Below, piece after piece: positions 51,853-61,024 of a stretch of DNA of 64,000 nucleotides. The notes beneath the pieces were generated by a model. That model did not search any database, was not told the DNA's origin, and saw nothing but the letters and a program-made list of their open reading frames with translations. Source of the DNA: Xiphydria camelus (taxonomy: Eukaryota; Arthropoda; Insecta; Hymenoptera; Xiphydriidae); NCBI GenBank assembly GCA_963678675.1, contig OY783197.1, positions 568,001-632,000 on the forward strand, given 5' to 3'. Position 1 is the first letter of the stretch; each line of letters starts with the position of its first letter. A program made the translations under genes and the position numbers.

Positions 51853-51974
51853 CCGTCAGTCTCCTAGTTGATCCTCTGCGAAAGAGCTTTTCGAAGCTGA
51901 CCTCTCCTGGCCAGCAATCGCCCAAAACCATCGGCGTGTCATGTTTGGACTTTGGTTCTTTAGTCCGTACCGAA
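51853..51974 (-). ncRNA. Putative exon B, right copy 1
   Basis: 122 nt bounded by ...GTACGGCAG and the donor GTAAGAATA. One frame is open throughout, includes HDTPMVLGDCWPGEVSFEKL, and stays in phase with putative exons A and C. An in-frame stop pair upstream and the lack of an ATG before residue MVLG leave at most about 45 codons with a normal start. I do not recognise the sequence as any family. A non-coding exon is the more likely reading. Confidence 0.4.
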
Positions 51975-52183
51975 CTGCCGTACATCTGTGCATTTCACAA
52001 TTCGAATTACAATCTAATTAAAATACTTTTCGGAGATGCAATCTAATCACCGCTATGCCAGCGGAAGGCAGATATACAATAATTTACTTGCATGTAGAAA
52101 TGTGAAAATTTAAACGAAACTCGTGCCACGGTACATTTTAAGCAGTGGCTTGAAGAAGACAAGAGGTCAATGAAACTGCATAC

Positions 52184-52229
52184 CTTTGAAGACGATTGAG
52201 CGCGAGCAGTTCCCATCCTGTCAAAGTCC
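52184..52229 (-). ncRNA. Putative exon A, right copy 1 (5' border uncertain)
   Basis: Ends CGTCTTCAAAG before GTATGC. A possible acceptor CGAGCACAG would give a 46-nt exon, but the exon may extend further upstream. It contains ATGGGAACTGCTCGC, which opens a short frame closed soon after splicing to B. The sequence is conserved in copy 2 near 62,420-62,475. Confidence 0.3.
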
Positions 52230-52477
52230 CTGTGCTCGGATTATGTGTTTATTACCTATCAGAGTGCGCGGGTTCGGTGACATACTCGTACCGTGGATTA
52301 TTGGAAAAGTGAAATAATCTCGTGTGTCATTCTAATTATGGTCGACGAATGGAATATAATAGTTAATTCTCCGATCCTTCCATAGATATTTTCAATTTAT
52401 TTTTCACTTTGGGAAGATATTTTTATTTGATTAAATATTTGAATATACTGAAAACACCACCGAGACAACAAGAGCAC

Positions 52478-53520
52478 TTCTAAAGATAATAAAATTAAAC
52501 TTAAGGCGGATGAAAGTACATGACTATAACGCGAATTCACAATTTGACAGTCGCGCACAAACTAATGATGACGAGTAGGTAACTACACTACACTCCGGAT
52601 TTATTCAAACGTGCGAGACCGGAGATTAATTAGTCGACCGTAATAAGAATAACACACAGCACTATGCCTATGTCCAATAATCCACGGAACGAGAATGTCA
52701 CTGAACCCGCGCACTGATAGGTAGTATTAACGCAGACACAGAGATTGAACGCGCGCGAGAGTTCTAAAGATAATTAAATTAAATTTAAGACGGATGAAAG
52801 TACATGATTATAACGCGAGTTCACTATTTGGCAGCCGCGCACAAACTAATGATAATGAGTACGAAAGATAAACCACTCCACTCGACGGCCGAAACGTGAC
52901 TGACGCGCATGAAACTATATAGTTTACTTATTCGGGCGACAGCACAGGAATGTAACTACACTACACTCCGGATTTATTCAAACGTGCGAGACCGGAGATT
53001 AATTAGTTGACCGTAATTAGAATAACACACAGCACTATGCCTTTCCAATAATCCGCGGAACGAGAATGTCACTGAACCCGCGCACTGATAGGTAGTATGA
53101 AACATAGAATCCGAGATTGAACGCGCGAGAGTTCTAAAGATAATTTAATTTAATTTAAGACGGATGAAAGTACATTATTATAACGCGAGTTCACTATTTG
53201 ACAGTCGCGCACAAACTAATGATGACGAGTACACGAAAGATACTTAAACCACTCCACTCGATGGCTGAAACCAGACTGACGCGCACATAAAACTACTTTG
53301 CTTATTCGGGTGACAGCACGAGAAGTTAACTACACTACACTCCGGATTGGAACGTGCGAGATGGAGAATTAACTATTATATTCCATTTGTCGACCGTAAT
53401 TAGAATGACACACGGGATTATTTCACTTTTCTAATAATCCACGGTACGAGAATGTCACTGAACCCGCGCACTGATACTAGGGGTAGGTAGTTAACACATA
53501 ATCCAAGATAGAGCGTGGAG
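52478..53520. repeat. Tandem 284/369-bp units, three copies
   Basis: Units begin TTCTAAAGATAA near 52,478, 52,762 and 53,131. They share ACGGATGAAAGTACAT, GCGCACAAACTAATGAT, CTACACTACACTCCGGAT and GAATGTCACTGAACCCGCGC. Copy 2 of the segment (62,7xx-63,37x) has only two units, which accounts for the 359-bp length difference. This pattern fits unequal crossing-over. Confidence 0.85.
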
Positions 53521-53885
53521 AACGAACCATTCCGCTCGCGGCGATCGGAACCAGACTGACGAGAATATTCTTTCTCTCAAAGTATTAGAATTTGTTACTA
53601 ATGCATTATATGACACATCCATGGATTCCTTATTTCAATATTAGAGTCTGTTAATAACGCACCGATTAATTTGATCGATGAAATCTGACAGAGTCATCAC
53701 AGCGAGTGATATGTAGACGAATTAGAGAGAATTACTGCTCGATACGAGTGCAATTGGAACTAAAATGGCAGAATGTGTTGCTTCCAGTCGATTTCCATCA
53801 ATTAACAGTAATAATTAACCCCACCTATGATTTGACCTCTAAATGACCTTCAAGAAACAGGCTGGTGCATGACAGTGTACCTCCC

Positions 53886-53920
53886 CCCCCCCACCCCCGG
53901 GAAATGGGGGTGGGGGGGGT
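53886..53920. repeat. C-run/G-run hairpin, copy 1
   Basis: CCCCCCCCACCCCC (53,886-53,899) and its exact complement (53,907-53,920) enclose GGGAAAT. The stem is 14 bp of pure G-C/A-T pairing, and the arms could alternatively form quadruplex or i-motif structures. Repeated at 63,750-63,784. Confidence 0.85.
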
Positions 53921-53945
53921 CCGGGTCCCCAATACCTATATCCGA

Positions 53946-53989
53946 GGTATTACCTCCTTCTTCTAGCGCAAGAAGAAGGAAGTAAGACC
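53946..53989. repeat. 19-bp purine/pyrimidine hairpin, copy 1
   Basis: GGTATTACCTCCTTCTTCT and AGAAGAAGGAAGTAAGACC pair at 17 of 19 positions around the AGCGCA loop. Repeated at 63,811-63,854. A related perfect palindrome is at 55,366-55,391. Confidence 0.75.
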
Positions 53990-54109
53990 TCGAACACAAG
54001 TACATGGGAACTCGGACCCGTGTTAACAATGCGGGGATGAGGGATAAGGGATAAGGATTTGGTCTACTCTTCTCTCCTCATCCCTCGAGGCCGTCCAAGA
54101 AGAGCAAGC

Positions 54110-55070
54110 GTCAATTGATTCCCCGAAGCACACCACGAGCAAGTCCCTCCACTTGGTAGCCCGTGCAATGATAGGTAGCTAGTGATGAGCGCGGAGAACC
54201 GACCATCCCGTTCAGCGATCGCGACTAAAGTGACAGGCGTGAGTGAGGCTCGGCTAAGGCGTGGCGCTGGAGAGGGGGTAGCGTGATAACGAACGGCCGC
54301 TCAGGCTATTATCCAAACGTCATTACTTCCGAAAACTGTCAAACATTTCAATAAAACAAACGGGCTGTAGATTCTATTATTCTCCGAGTATTATTTCACA
54401 AGACTCTCTTCTAAATGAGAATCTATCGTAATAATATCCCAAGTACCAAGAGTATTCATAGATCTTTCTGAATGAGAATTCGTTGATTATGTCCAAAGTA
54501 TCGCTCATAGACTGAACAACAATACTCCAATTATTATTCCGTTAGAGTCTCAACAAAGAGAGAAAGAGATATTAACCCTACAGCATCGTCAAATTGATTC
54601 CTCGAGGCAGACCACGAGGAGATAGCCCGTGCTACTAATATGCATCGACGAGCGCGGAGACCCGACCACCCCGTTCAACGATCGCGACTAAAGTGACTGG
54701 CGAGAGTGTATGGCGCTGGGAAGGGGGGGGGGGGGGGGAGCGTGATATCGATCGGCCGTTTCAAACGTCCGGCTGTTGGCACCCAACAGACACGCACACG
54801 CTTGACTTTGGAAAATTCCCAACATTTAAAGAAAACGAACGGGCTGTAGATTCTATTATTCTCCAATTATTATTTCACACGCTCTTCTAAGCGAGAATCT
54901 ATTGTAATAATACCCCAAGTATCTTTCGTAGATCTTTCTGAATGAGAATTCGTTGATAATGTCCAAAGCATCGCTCGTAGGCTTCTCTAAATGAAAATTG
55001 ACCAACAATATACTTGAAGTATTATTCCGTTAGAATCTCCACAAGGGGAGAAAGTGATATAAAAGGAATG
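54110..55070. repeat. Tandem ~465-bp repeat, two diverged units
   Basis: The CGACCAYCCCGTTCARCGATCG motif at 54,200 recurs at 54,663, and GATCTTTCTGAATGAGAATT at 54,461 recurs at 54,931. Shared blocks include AACGGGCTGTAGATTCTATT. The second unit carries a 16-G run at 54,723-54,738. The leading motif also appears, weaker, near 53,515 and 55,625, so the repeat family extends beyond these two units. Confidence 0.8.
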
Positions 55071-55191
55071 CAATAGAGATAAACCCTCACCCATCGAGTT
55101 CAATTGAGGAAAATAATTAGTAAATTCTGTGTGAGATCATAGTGATGTGAATGTAACGAGAGTGATGATAAAAGGATGTAAGTATTACAGA

Positions 55192-55398
55192 TCAATTAGG
55201 AGGCAGTATTGCTTGATGATTTGTTTCACCTGTCAGTCCCATATCCGATATACTGCTTGGCCCTCTGGAGAACCACTGATCAGACTCCTGCATCAAAGGA
55301 CCTATGCCGTCTCGTCCCCGGAAACGCTCCGTCCGAGATCCCAATTCCTGTATTCGAGTTGTCCATTCCTTCTTCTCGCGAGAAGAAGGAAGGAACAT
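55192..55398 (-). CDS. Possible 68-residue small ORF, unknown product
   Basis: ATG at 55,396-55,398 runs to TGA at 55,192-55,194. An in-frame TAG lies 24 bases upstream of the ATG. The residues are hydrophilic, with no signal peptide or membrane segment, and near the N-terminus come SSREKKE and several Arg/Glu residues. The last 18 codons are preserved in the inverted copy at 1-57 with two synonymous changes and one replacement. The region also contains a 26-bp DNA palindrome coding SSREKK. I recognise no family, and coding status is weakly supported. Confidence 0.22.
   Translation of the reverse strand: MFLPSSREKKEWTTRIQELGSRTERFRGRDGIGPLMQESDQWFSRGPSSISDMGLTGETNHQAILPPN
55366..55391. repeat. 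26-bp perfect palindrome
   Basis: The half-site TTCCTTCTTCTCG is followed directly by its reverse complement. It could extrude as a cruciform. It resembles the imperfect hairpins at 53,946-53,989 and 63,811-63,854, and so marks another diverged member of the same repeat family. Confidence 0.9.
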
Positions 55399-55723
55399 GG
55401 AAACTACGTAGGGTCGAAGCTAAACCAGCCTACAGAATTAAACTGTGGCTCGAGAAGGAACTGCGCGGCTGATTCTACTCGCCTTTCAAGGCGATCCAAA
55501 ATGAGCAGGCGTCAGTAAATCAAGAATGTTTCGGATCGAACACTATTGATTTTCCAGGCCACACCACGAGGAGGTCCCTGCTCTCGGTGGCCCGCGTGCA
55601 CTATGATATTTCGAGTTGATTTAAAAGTGCGAACGCGGTGAACAAACTTCCCCGTTCTGCAACCGTAACAAAAGTAATGTGTGCGTACGAGATAGTCTCG
55701 TTACGGTGTGCCAAATGGGAGGA
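55399..55723 (+). other. Non-coding linker, remnant of the flank repeat family
   Basis: CCACACCACGAGGAGGTCCCT near 55,559 and the CCCGTTCTGCAACCG stretch near 55,650 resemble motifs at 54,128-54,215, so this is a third, poorly preserved unit of that family. Nothing else is recognised. Confidence 0.5.
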
Positions 55724-55880
55724 GGAATATACAAGAGGAATTGAGACCTACAGTGCATACCAATGAGAAGTTGTAGTAGGAGAACGATGAAATTTGACAA
55801 AAGAAACTCAAACTTAACCCCTCTACGAAATGATAGAGAGGAGCATCGATGAATAACGAGTTCGCTGCCGACGCGAGTTT
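55724..55880 (+). repeat. 157-bp direct repeat, copy A
   Basis: TACAAGAGGAATTGAGACCT through CGCTGCCGACGCGAGTT recurs at 56,233-56,388 with about 90% identity by eye. The offset is about 508 bp. Confidence 0.9.
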
Positions 55881-56167
55881 TAATCTCAAGAGAGCGCGTA
55901 AGTTTCTTCTCGTGAAGCTCCACAAAAATGTTTAAATCCTCACACCCCCGAGGCGAACTCGCGCGTACTGATACGAGAGCTCGACTCCGCGCAAAGTGCG
56001 CCTTGAAACACATGCAATAAAGATTTTAGTCAATCCTGACGCCGTTTGCGTTGGAGTGTCCAATCAGACTGCTGAAGCGAAACTCCTCGCAGACTTTTGC
56101 CGCGCTGCCCGACCTACGGGCCCCACTCCACCCTGTCTGGCATTACGTGGAATGTGAGGAAGAATAA

Positions 56168-56232
56168 CGTATGTCTGACGGCAAGCGCAACAAAACTGCT
56201 GAAGTTTTGTTGCGCTTGCCGTCAGACATACG
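56168..56232. repeat. Perfect 29-bp stem, 7-nt loop
   Basis: Arm 56,168-56,196 starts CGTATGTCTGACGG and ends CAACAAAAC. The loop is TGCTGAA, and arm 56,204-56,232 is an exact reverse complement. It lies precisely at the left edge of direct repeat copy B. The corresponding point near 55,720 in copy A has no palindrome, so it is an insertion or a snap-back event. A small-RNA hairpin is possible but unsupported by other signals. Confidence 0.95.
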
Positions 56233-56388
56233 GTATACAAGAGGAATTGAGACCTACAGTGCATACCAATGAGAAAGTGTAGTAGGAAAACGATGAAATT
56301 TGATAAAAGAAACTCGAACTTAACCCCTCTGTGAAATGAAAGAGACGAGCATCGAGGAATAGCGAGTTCGCTGCCGACGCGAGTTGTC
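56233..56388 (+). repeat. 157-bp direct repeat, copy B
   Basis: Second copy of 55,724-55,880, beginning just after the 29-bp stem. Differences include CTGTGAAATGAAAGAGACG against CTACGAAATGATAGAGAGG. Confidence 0.9.
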
Positions 56389-56519
56389 CGTAGAACCTTT
56401 CTATGTCAAAAACTGAAGTCTGTGAAAAACGGCACGTAGGCCCTTTCTAATTTCCACTCTTCAATTAATCTATAGATTTACGAATACGCCCCGGGCATAA
56501 GTGACTCTCTCAATTTCAA
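56389..56519 (+). other. Short non-coding linker
   Basis: No repeat or gene is visible. It leads into the inverted 5-kb unit. Confidence 0.5.
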
Positions 56520-57301
56520 GTCTACAGCTGAAACACAAAGCTGAACGATTAATGGTCAAATTTCGACACGAAATGCCATCCCATGAGGCGTCTGAAAGAT
56601 AAAAATGTCATTATTAAAATTTCCGTGTCACGGAACGCTACGGTTGCCGTGATAAATTTCATTCCATTTGCAATTTATGAGCACAGTGACAGAAATCTAC
56701 GAGACACTTGGCTGATCGGGAGAGAATGTCGCTTATATTTGCGTTTCCTGAAAGAGAAACTTTCCTATTAATTCGAAGCCCTGAAACAGACAAATTATTA
56801 CATCGACAGCCTTAAGCTAAATGGTGCGTGAATGACTGACAAAGTCGTGTAAAGCATCGCATCGATCGCAAGCCCGGACGCTCATGATCAGACGCGATAC
56901 TTCATTTAGAAAACAGGAGCAAGAACGATTATTATCGCTCTTCTCCGGATGATTCGTAACAATTTAATGAGATGCGAGGTGAATACGAATTAGAGAGATT
57001 GGAATATTTAATGCTTTCTTGTTAATCCATTATTGGACATATTGTGGAAATAGTTTAATTATTGCTGCCTTTCAACGAACAATAAAGTGTGCTTATTATG
57101 TACCTGAAAACAAATTCCGTACACCTGAAAAGAAAAGCTATGCACCTGAAAAGAAAAGCTAGAACATCGCGGAATTCAAACAATAGGGTTTCCTTGCCAA
57201 CTAGGACAATTCACGCCCCGAATAAATATATACGTATAATAAACATGAATATGTATAACCACATCAGAGTGGTACTGGCGATATTGCCCCATAAAATATC
57301 C

Positions 57302-57439
<138 letters not shown>

Positions 57440-58446
57440 TATTTTAAGAAGACGTGCGGATCGAACAGTCTCGTGTAATTTATTTTCCAACAACTTTGAT
57501 GAGGAAAAGATCATAAGTAATATGTGTACAATGAAGTTACTTTGCGCTCTCATTTAAGATGTCAAATTAAACAAAAATAAAATTCTCTAAATGTCTGCGA
57601 GCACAAAAATTGGGGTCGTGTCAATTTAAGAGCGATAGGGGGGGTTTCTGGAAATATTAATTCGACACTGATATCTCGCACGTCGACTTAAAAAATGCAC
57701 GTGTGCATAGAAGAGAAAGACGGATAGAGGTGCAAGGAGTCTATCGACGTATTCGAAAATTCCTTTCGAACAATCGTATCGCATTCTCGCTCGAATTTCT
57801 CCGGTCCGGTGAAGGAAGTCGTGCGAGAATCCGATGGGAATTGCATGGAAAAGAATAATCGAAAATCCTAGCGAGTGTGCGTGGCGCGACGACGACGAAT
57901 ATTTCTTAATACTAACGATGGCTTCTTTCTTCTTTCTTCTCTCTTCTTTCTTCGGGGCAACGCGAAGCCGCAGGTTGCACCGCCGTGTAACCACGACACA
58001 CGGCGTTTGCGACTTCGCTATTGCCCACCCAACGGTCGTAGATAATATTAATATTAAAAGATGCAAAATGTAAAAAAGAAGCTGTGAAAATACTAATAAA
58101 TACGAGGGAACGTGATAGGCTCGCATCAATTTCGCAAATGTCGTAATCCGTAAATATCGAGTCGCAGAAAATTGCGGGTGATAAATAGTGGAGAGAACCA
58201 TCGCGTGAATCTATATTTTCCGAAAGTTCTTGAAATCTAAGACCGTTGGGACGCTAGAACTAATACAATTCCTTGCGAGTTTCGAAACGAGCTGTCGCTG
58301 CCAAAAGTTTATAATACAAATCAACTGTATTACAAATACGAAGTATCGACAACCCAATTTCGAAACCTCACACGGAGATCTACTTTACACAGTCACCCAC
58401 AAGCATACATTGACCGAAAACGCGTCGCGACGTATTCAAAACGGAG

Positions 58447-58520
58447 ATCCTGCCTGTCACCTATATTTAGAAACGAGTGGCCACTTTCGCGAAACCCTGC
58501 CTATCACCTATATTTAAAAA
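58447..58520 (+). repeat. ~47-bp tandem repeat
   Basis: CCTGCCTGTCACCTATATTT near 58,449 recurs as CCTGCCTATCACCTATATTT near 58,496. The left units contain the same duplicated pattern in inverted orientation near 3,350-3,430. Confidence 0.6.
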
Positions 58521-58593
58521 GAACGTAGATTCGCTCCAACACAATCGCTCCATCTCTCATTCAGTCGTGGCTATAGGTACTTATCGTTTTCGG

Positions 58594-58632
58594 ATCCCAC
58601 GATGATCCCGCGACGATCCCACGGCGATCCAT
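58594..58632 (-). repeat. 11-bp tandem repeat, inverted unit
   Basis: Counterpart of 3,238-3,277 with diverged 11-bp units (GGATCCCACGATGATCCCGCG on the plus strand). It lies beside the stem-loop, as in the left units. Confidence 0.65.
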
Positions 58633-58638
58633 CGCTGG

Positions 58639-58677
58639 ATGCGAAGGGGTGGAAATTTTCTTTCCACCCCTTCGCAT
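58639..58677 (-). repeat. 17-bp stem-loop, inverted unit
   Basis: ATGCGAAGGGGTGGAAA (58,639-58,655) and TTTCCACCCCTTCGCAT (58,661-58,677) pair perfectly around TTTTC. Relative to the left copies, both members of one pair are changed and a G-U is replaced by G-C. Confidence 0.75.
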
Positions 58678-59059
58678 TTATTCGCTTATCTACTACTGCT
58701 GTTACTTTATGTACCAGAGACTTTGAGTTATTCCAGCAAAAGATCGTACTTCGATCTTTGGCTGTACCAAAATCATCAGCCATTGAAATCAATTTAAATT
58801 TCGCAAAAATTCTAAAAATTCTGTCTCGTGATAATTTTAAAAGAGATCTAACGTTTCTGCATCGATAGGTGGTATGCTTGTTTTTCTTGATATTCTTGTC
58901 TAATGAAGCTACTTCGTGCTTTCAATCAAAATATTAAATCGTTCAATGAGTCTTTGAAAAATCTACTGGCACGATTAGGTATCGATCATAAACCGTTTTC
59001 GTATCCAGTACTTAAATGTATTCGAGGGGCAATTTATTTCGCGTAATTCTGTTACAATT

Positions 59060-59180
59060 CGTTGTCTACTTCGGGCGTTGAATCATCGCTGGGACCTGCT
59101 TACAGTTTTTTAAAAAAAACCAACAGTCCGAGCGACGTACGTCGTACTCTACCTATTCAGTGAGAAAATTTACAGTGAAT
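59060..59180 (-). repeat. Hairpin module R5
   Basis: Reading on the plus strand, CGTTGTCTACTTC (the inverted box) is followed by arms TCGCTGGGAC (59,086-59,095) and GTCCGAGCGA (59,126-59,135), with 9 of 10 pairs, and then ACGTCGTACTCTACC. Its paralogue H4 has arms CATTGCTCGAAC/GTTCGAGCAATG. The arm bases are different but complementarity is retained. Confidence 0.7.
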
Positions 59181-59359
59181 CTGAATTTTAAATCTTCGAC
59201 GATTAGATCTCAGGTTTCAATTATGAAACAGTACAATAAATTGGCAAACTGAATGATTTTGAAATATTAATTTTGGAAAAAGATTCTGTATAGATACATA
59301 TATTTGAAAGATCGAATGTCATGTCAAAATTATTGAAACGTTCGGACTGCAATATTTTC

Positions 59360-59615
59360 TCACTCATCCGCCTAGTGCGGTGCTAAGTTTTGTCGGACTT
59401 AAATCGTTGGTTACTTCCAGCCACTAAGGCCCAGTTGTACCACTCAGGTTTAACTACAATCCTTAGTTGGTTGCTATGATATTAGCTTTGCTATTGGCTA
59501 CTCCATAGCAACGAACCAGAGATTATAGTTAAACCTGAATTGTACAACTGGGCCTTAGGCCCAGTCGTTTGAGCGACGTATGCTGTACTCTACTGAAAAA
59601 ACTTGCAGTGAAATT
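59360..59615 (-). repeat. Hairpin module R4, interrupted by a MITE
   Basis: CCGC-CTAGT-GCGG (59,368-59,380) and the inverted box ACTTAAATCGTTGGTTACTTCC are followed directly by a 133-bp MITE. The right part, CGTTTGAGCGACGTATGCTG then TACTCTAC, follows it. The 5' arm of the stem seems lost at the insertion. After subtracting the MITE, the distance to R5 is about 307 bp. Confidence 0.65.
59425..59557. mobile_element. 133-bp MITE, AGGCCCAGTTGTAC termini, TA target
   Basis: Both ends read TA-AGGCCCAGTTGTAC inward, and the inverted similarity continues with CAGGTTTAACTA, for about 35 bp in all. The centre is a short palindromic stretch. It lies within hairpin module R4. The matching positions in the left units are empty, which supports insertion after the copies separated. 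Confidence 0.88.
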
Positions 59616-59711
59616 TAAAGTTTGGATGCACGTGATAATTTGCTTCAATGTCGCTATCGCGTAAAATATATGTACGTATTATCCTTTGACTGAATAAATT
59701 CTTGATATACC

Positions 59712-59936
59712 TACACCTGGGGACTCTGAATCTGTCGCGTGACTTTCTAAAATGTCATTTTTAAACATACTAGCCAATGAATAATAAATTCTCATGCTCT
59801 CATTAGCTACGGTTGCATTCACCCTCGTTAATGAAAGCATGAGGATTGTTGAATCGTTGGTTAGTATGTTTGAAAATAAAATTTTTTAAAAAGTCACCAG
59901 CGACAGATTCCGAATCCCCGGGTGTATAACTATAAT
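59712..59936. mobile_element. MITE, second member of the 50,623 family
   Basis: Starts TA-CACCTGGGGACTCTGAATC and ends GATTCCGAATCCCCGGGTG-TA. It shares the internal CCAATGAATAATWAATT and CATGCTYTCATTAGC stretch with 50,623-50,841. Ends and centre have diverged, so this is an older copy. Confidence 0.82.
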
Positions 59937-60109
59937 TACGAGTGTCGCATGTGTAAGAGAGCTCAACCTTCAATTGTAAAATAATGAAATAATTTCGCGT
60001 ACTTTCAAATTTCGAAGTATCAAGTCTGAACGAAAATTCAATGAATTTATGAGAACTCGAATGTTGCCTCAAAATATTCTGGACGTTCATCTGCAAGATT
60101 TTTTGATTC

Positions 60110-60255
60110 ATCCGCCTACTGCGGGTCTCCTTACTAACTAACTTAAATCGTTGTTTAATTCCAGCTTGCGATAGTCGTTTCAGCGTTTGAACGTTTGAAC
60201 GCTCGAACGCTTGAACGACAAGTGCCGTACTCTAAAGGGAGAACTTGCAGTGAAA
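60110..60255 (-). repeat. Hairpin module R3, longest stem
   Basis: CCGC-CTACT-GCGG (60,112-60,124), the inverted box, then arms 60,175-60,193 (TCGTTTCAGCGTTTGAACG) and 60,200-60,218 (CGCTCGAACGCTTGAACGA). These pair at 17 of 19 positions with two G-U pairs, around a 6-nt loop. GCCGTACTCTAAAGGGAGAA and CTTGCAGTG, the inverted outer boxes, follow. Confidence 0.75.
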
Positions 60256-60534
60256 GGTAGTTTGGATGCATGTAAAATCTTGCTCCAGTATGTAAGTCAA
60301 AGTAACTTTCGCGTGAAAGATATAAACTTTCGAAAGAATAAATTCTTGAAATAATTATAATTGTGAATATCACGTATGTAAGCGACCTCGATATACAAAT
60401 GTCAATTAATAAAATGAATTCAAAGATTTCATATAAATTTTAAATATCAAATTTGATCAACGATTCTTTGACTACATGTATAATATCTCGAATATTGCAT
60501 TAAAATGATCTCAACATTCAACTGCAAGGTTCTC

Positions 60535-60690
60535 AAACGTCCGCCTATCGCGGTACTGCTTATTATTTAACTTAAATCGTTGTTTACTTCCAACGTTTAA
60601 TCATCGTCCAAACGATTAGTTTGAAGAACCATCGTTTGAACGATGTACGTCGTACTCTACCTATGTACCGAGAGAATTTGCAGCGAATTG
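60535..60690 (-). repeat. Hairpin module R2
   Basis: CCGC-CTATC-GCGG (60,541-60,553), the inverted box, then arms CATCGTCCAAACGAT (60,602-60,616) and ATCGTTTGAACGATG (60,631-60,645), with 14 of 15 pairs and a 14-nt loop. TACGTCGTACTCTACC follows. Confidence 0.78.
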
Positions 60691-60902
60691 TAATATAAAG
60701 TTCTGATATTCAATACATTCAAACAGGCTCGAAATTGTGCATATAGAAGTAAGTATCTTTCAAATGTGAAATATGTAATCTTGTAAAAGAATAAACTCTA
60801 AACGTATATGCAGTTATGAATATCGCTAGCCAGCAATCTCAATGTTCAATAGTCAAATAATATCTTCAATTGTGAAAATATTCATCAGTTTGAAAAACGC
60901 AT

Positions 60903-60990
60903 TTAACACGTTGACTGCCACGCTGGTCCCATGGGACTAGCAGGTAATGTACTTTAACCCGGCAGCGTTAGTGGGCAGTCAACGTGTTAA
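60903..60990. mobile_element. 88-bp MITE, TTAA target, piggyBac-type ends
   Basis: Starts TTAACACGTTGACTGCCAC and ends GTGGGCAGTCAACGTGTTAA. The inverted repeats are about 18 bp and lie within duplicated TTAA. TTAA targets and such short elements are characteristic of piggyBac-derived MITEs. The interior contains the 12-bp palindrome GTCCCATGGGAC. It is absent from the left units and sits between modules R2 and R1. Confidence 0.88.
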
Positions 60991-61024
60991 ATTACCAGAA
61001 TACATAACTGCAAGATTCTCTCTT

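Larger units (their letters stand above)
51401..54134. repeat. Segmental duplication, right flank copy 1
   Basis: Nearly identical to 61,626-64,000, with an offset of about 10,225 at the left and 9,865 further right. The difference is explained by one extra repeat unit of about 360 bp in this copy (see 52,478-53,520). Together with the intervening DNA it implies a tandem period of about 10 kb. Parts recur inverted at 1-245 and, more diverged, at 616-1,060. It contains exon-like segments on the minus strand. Confidence 0.93.

Noticed and set aside
57626..58201. 191-codon minus-strand open frame, the longest in the window
   Set aside because: It spans a pyrimidine microsatellite, and the paralogous left units have no corresponding frame on the matching strand. 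It has no recognisable domain.
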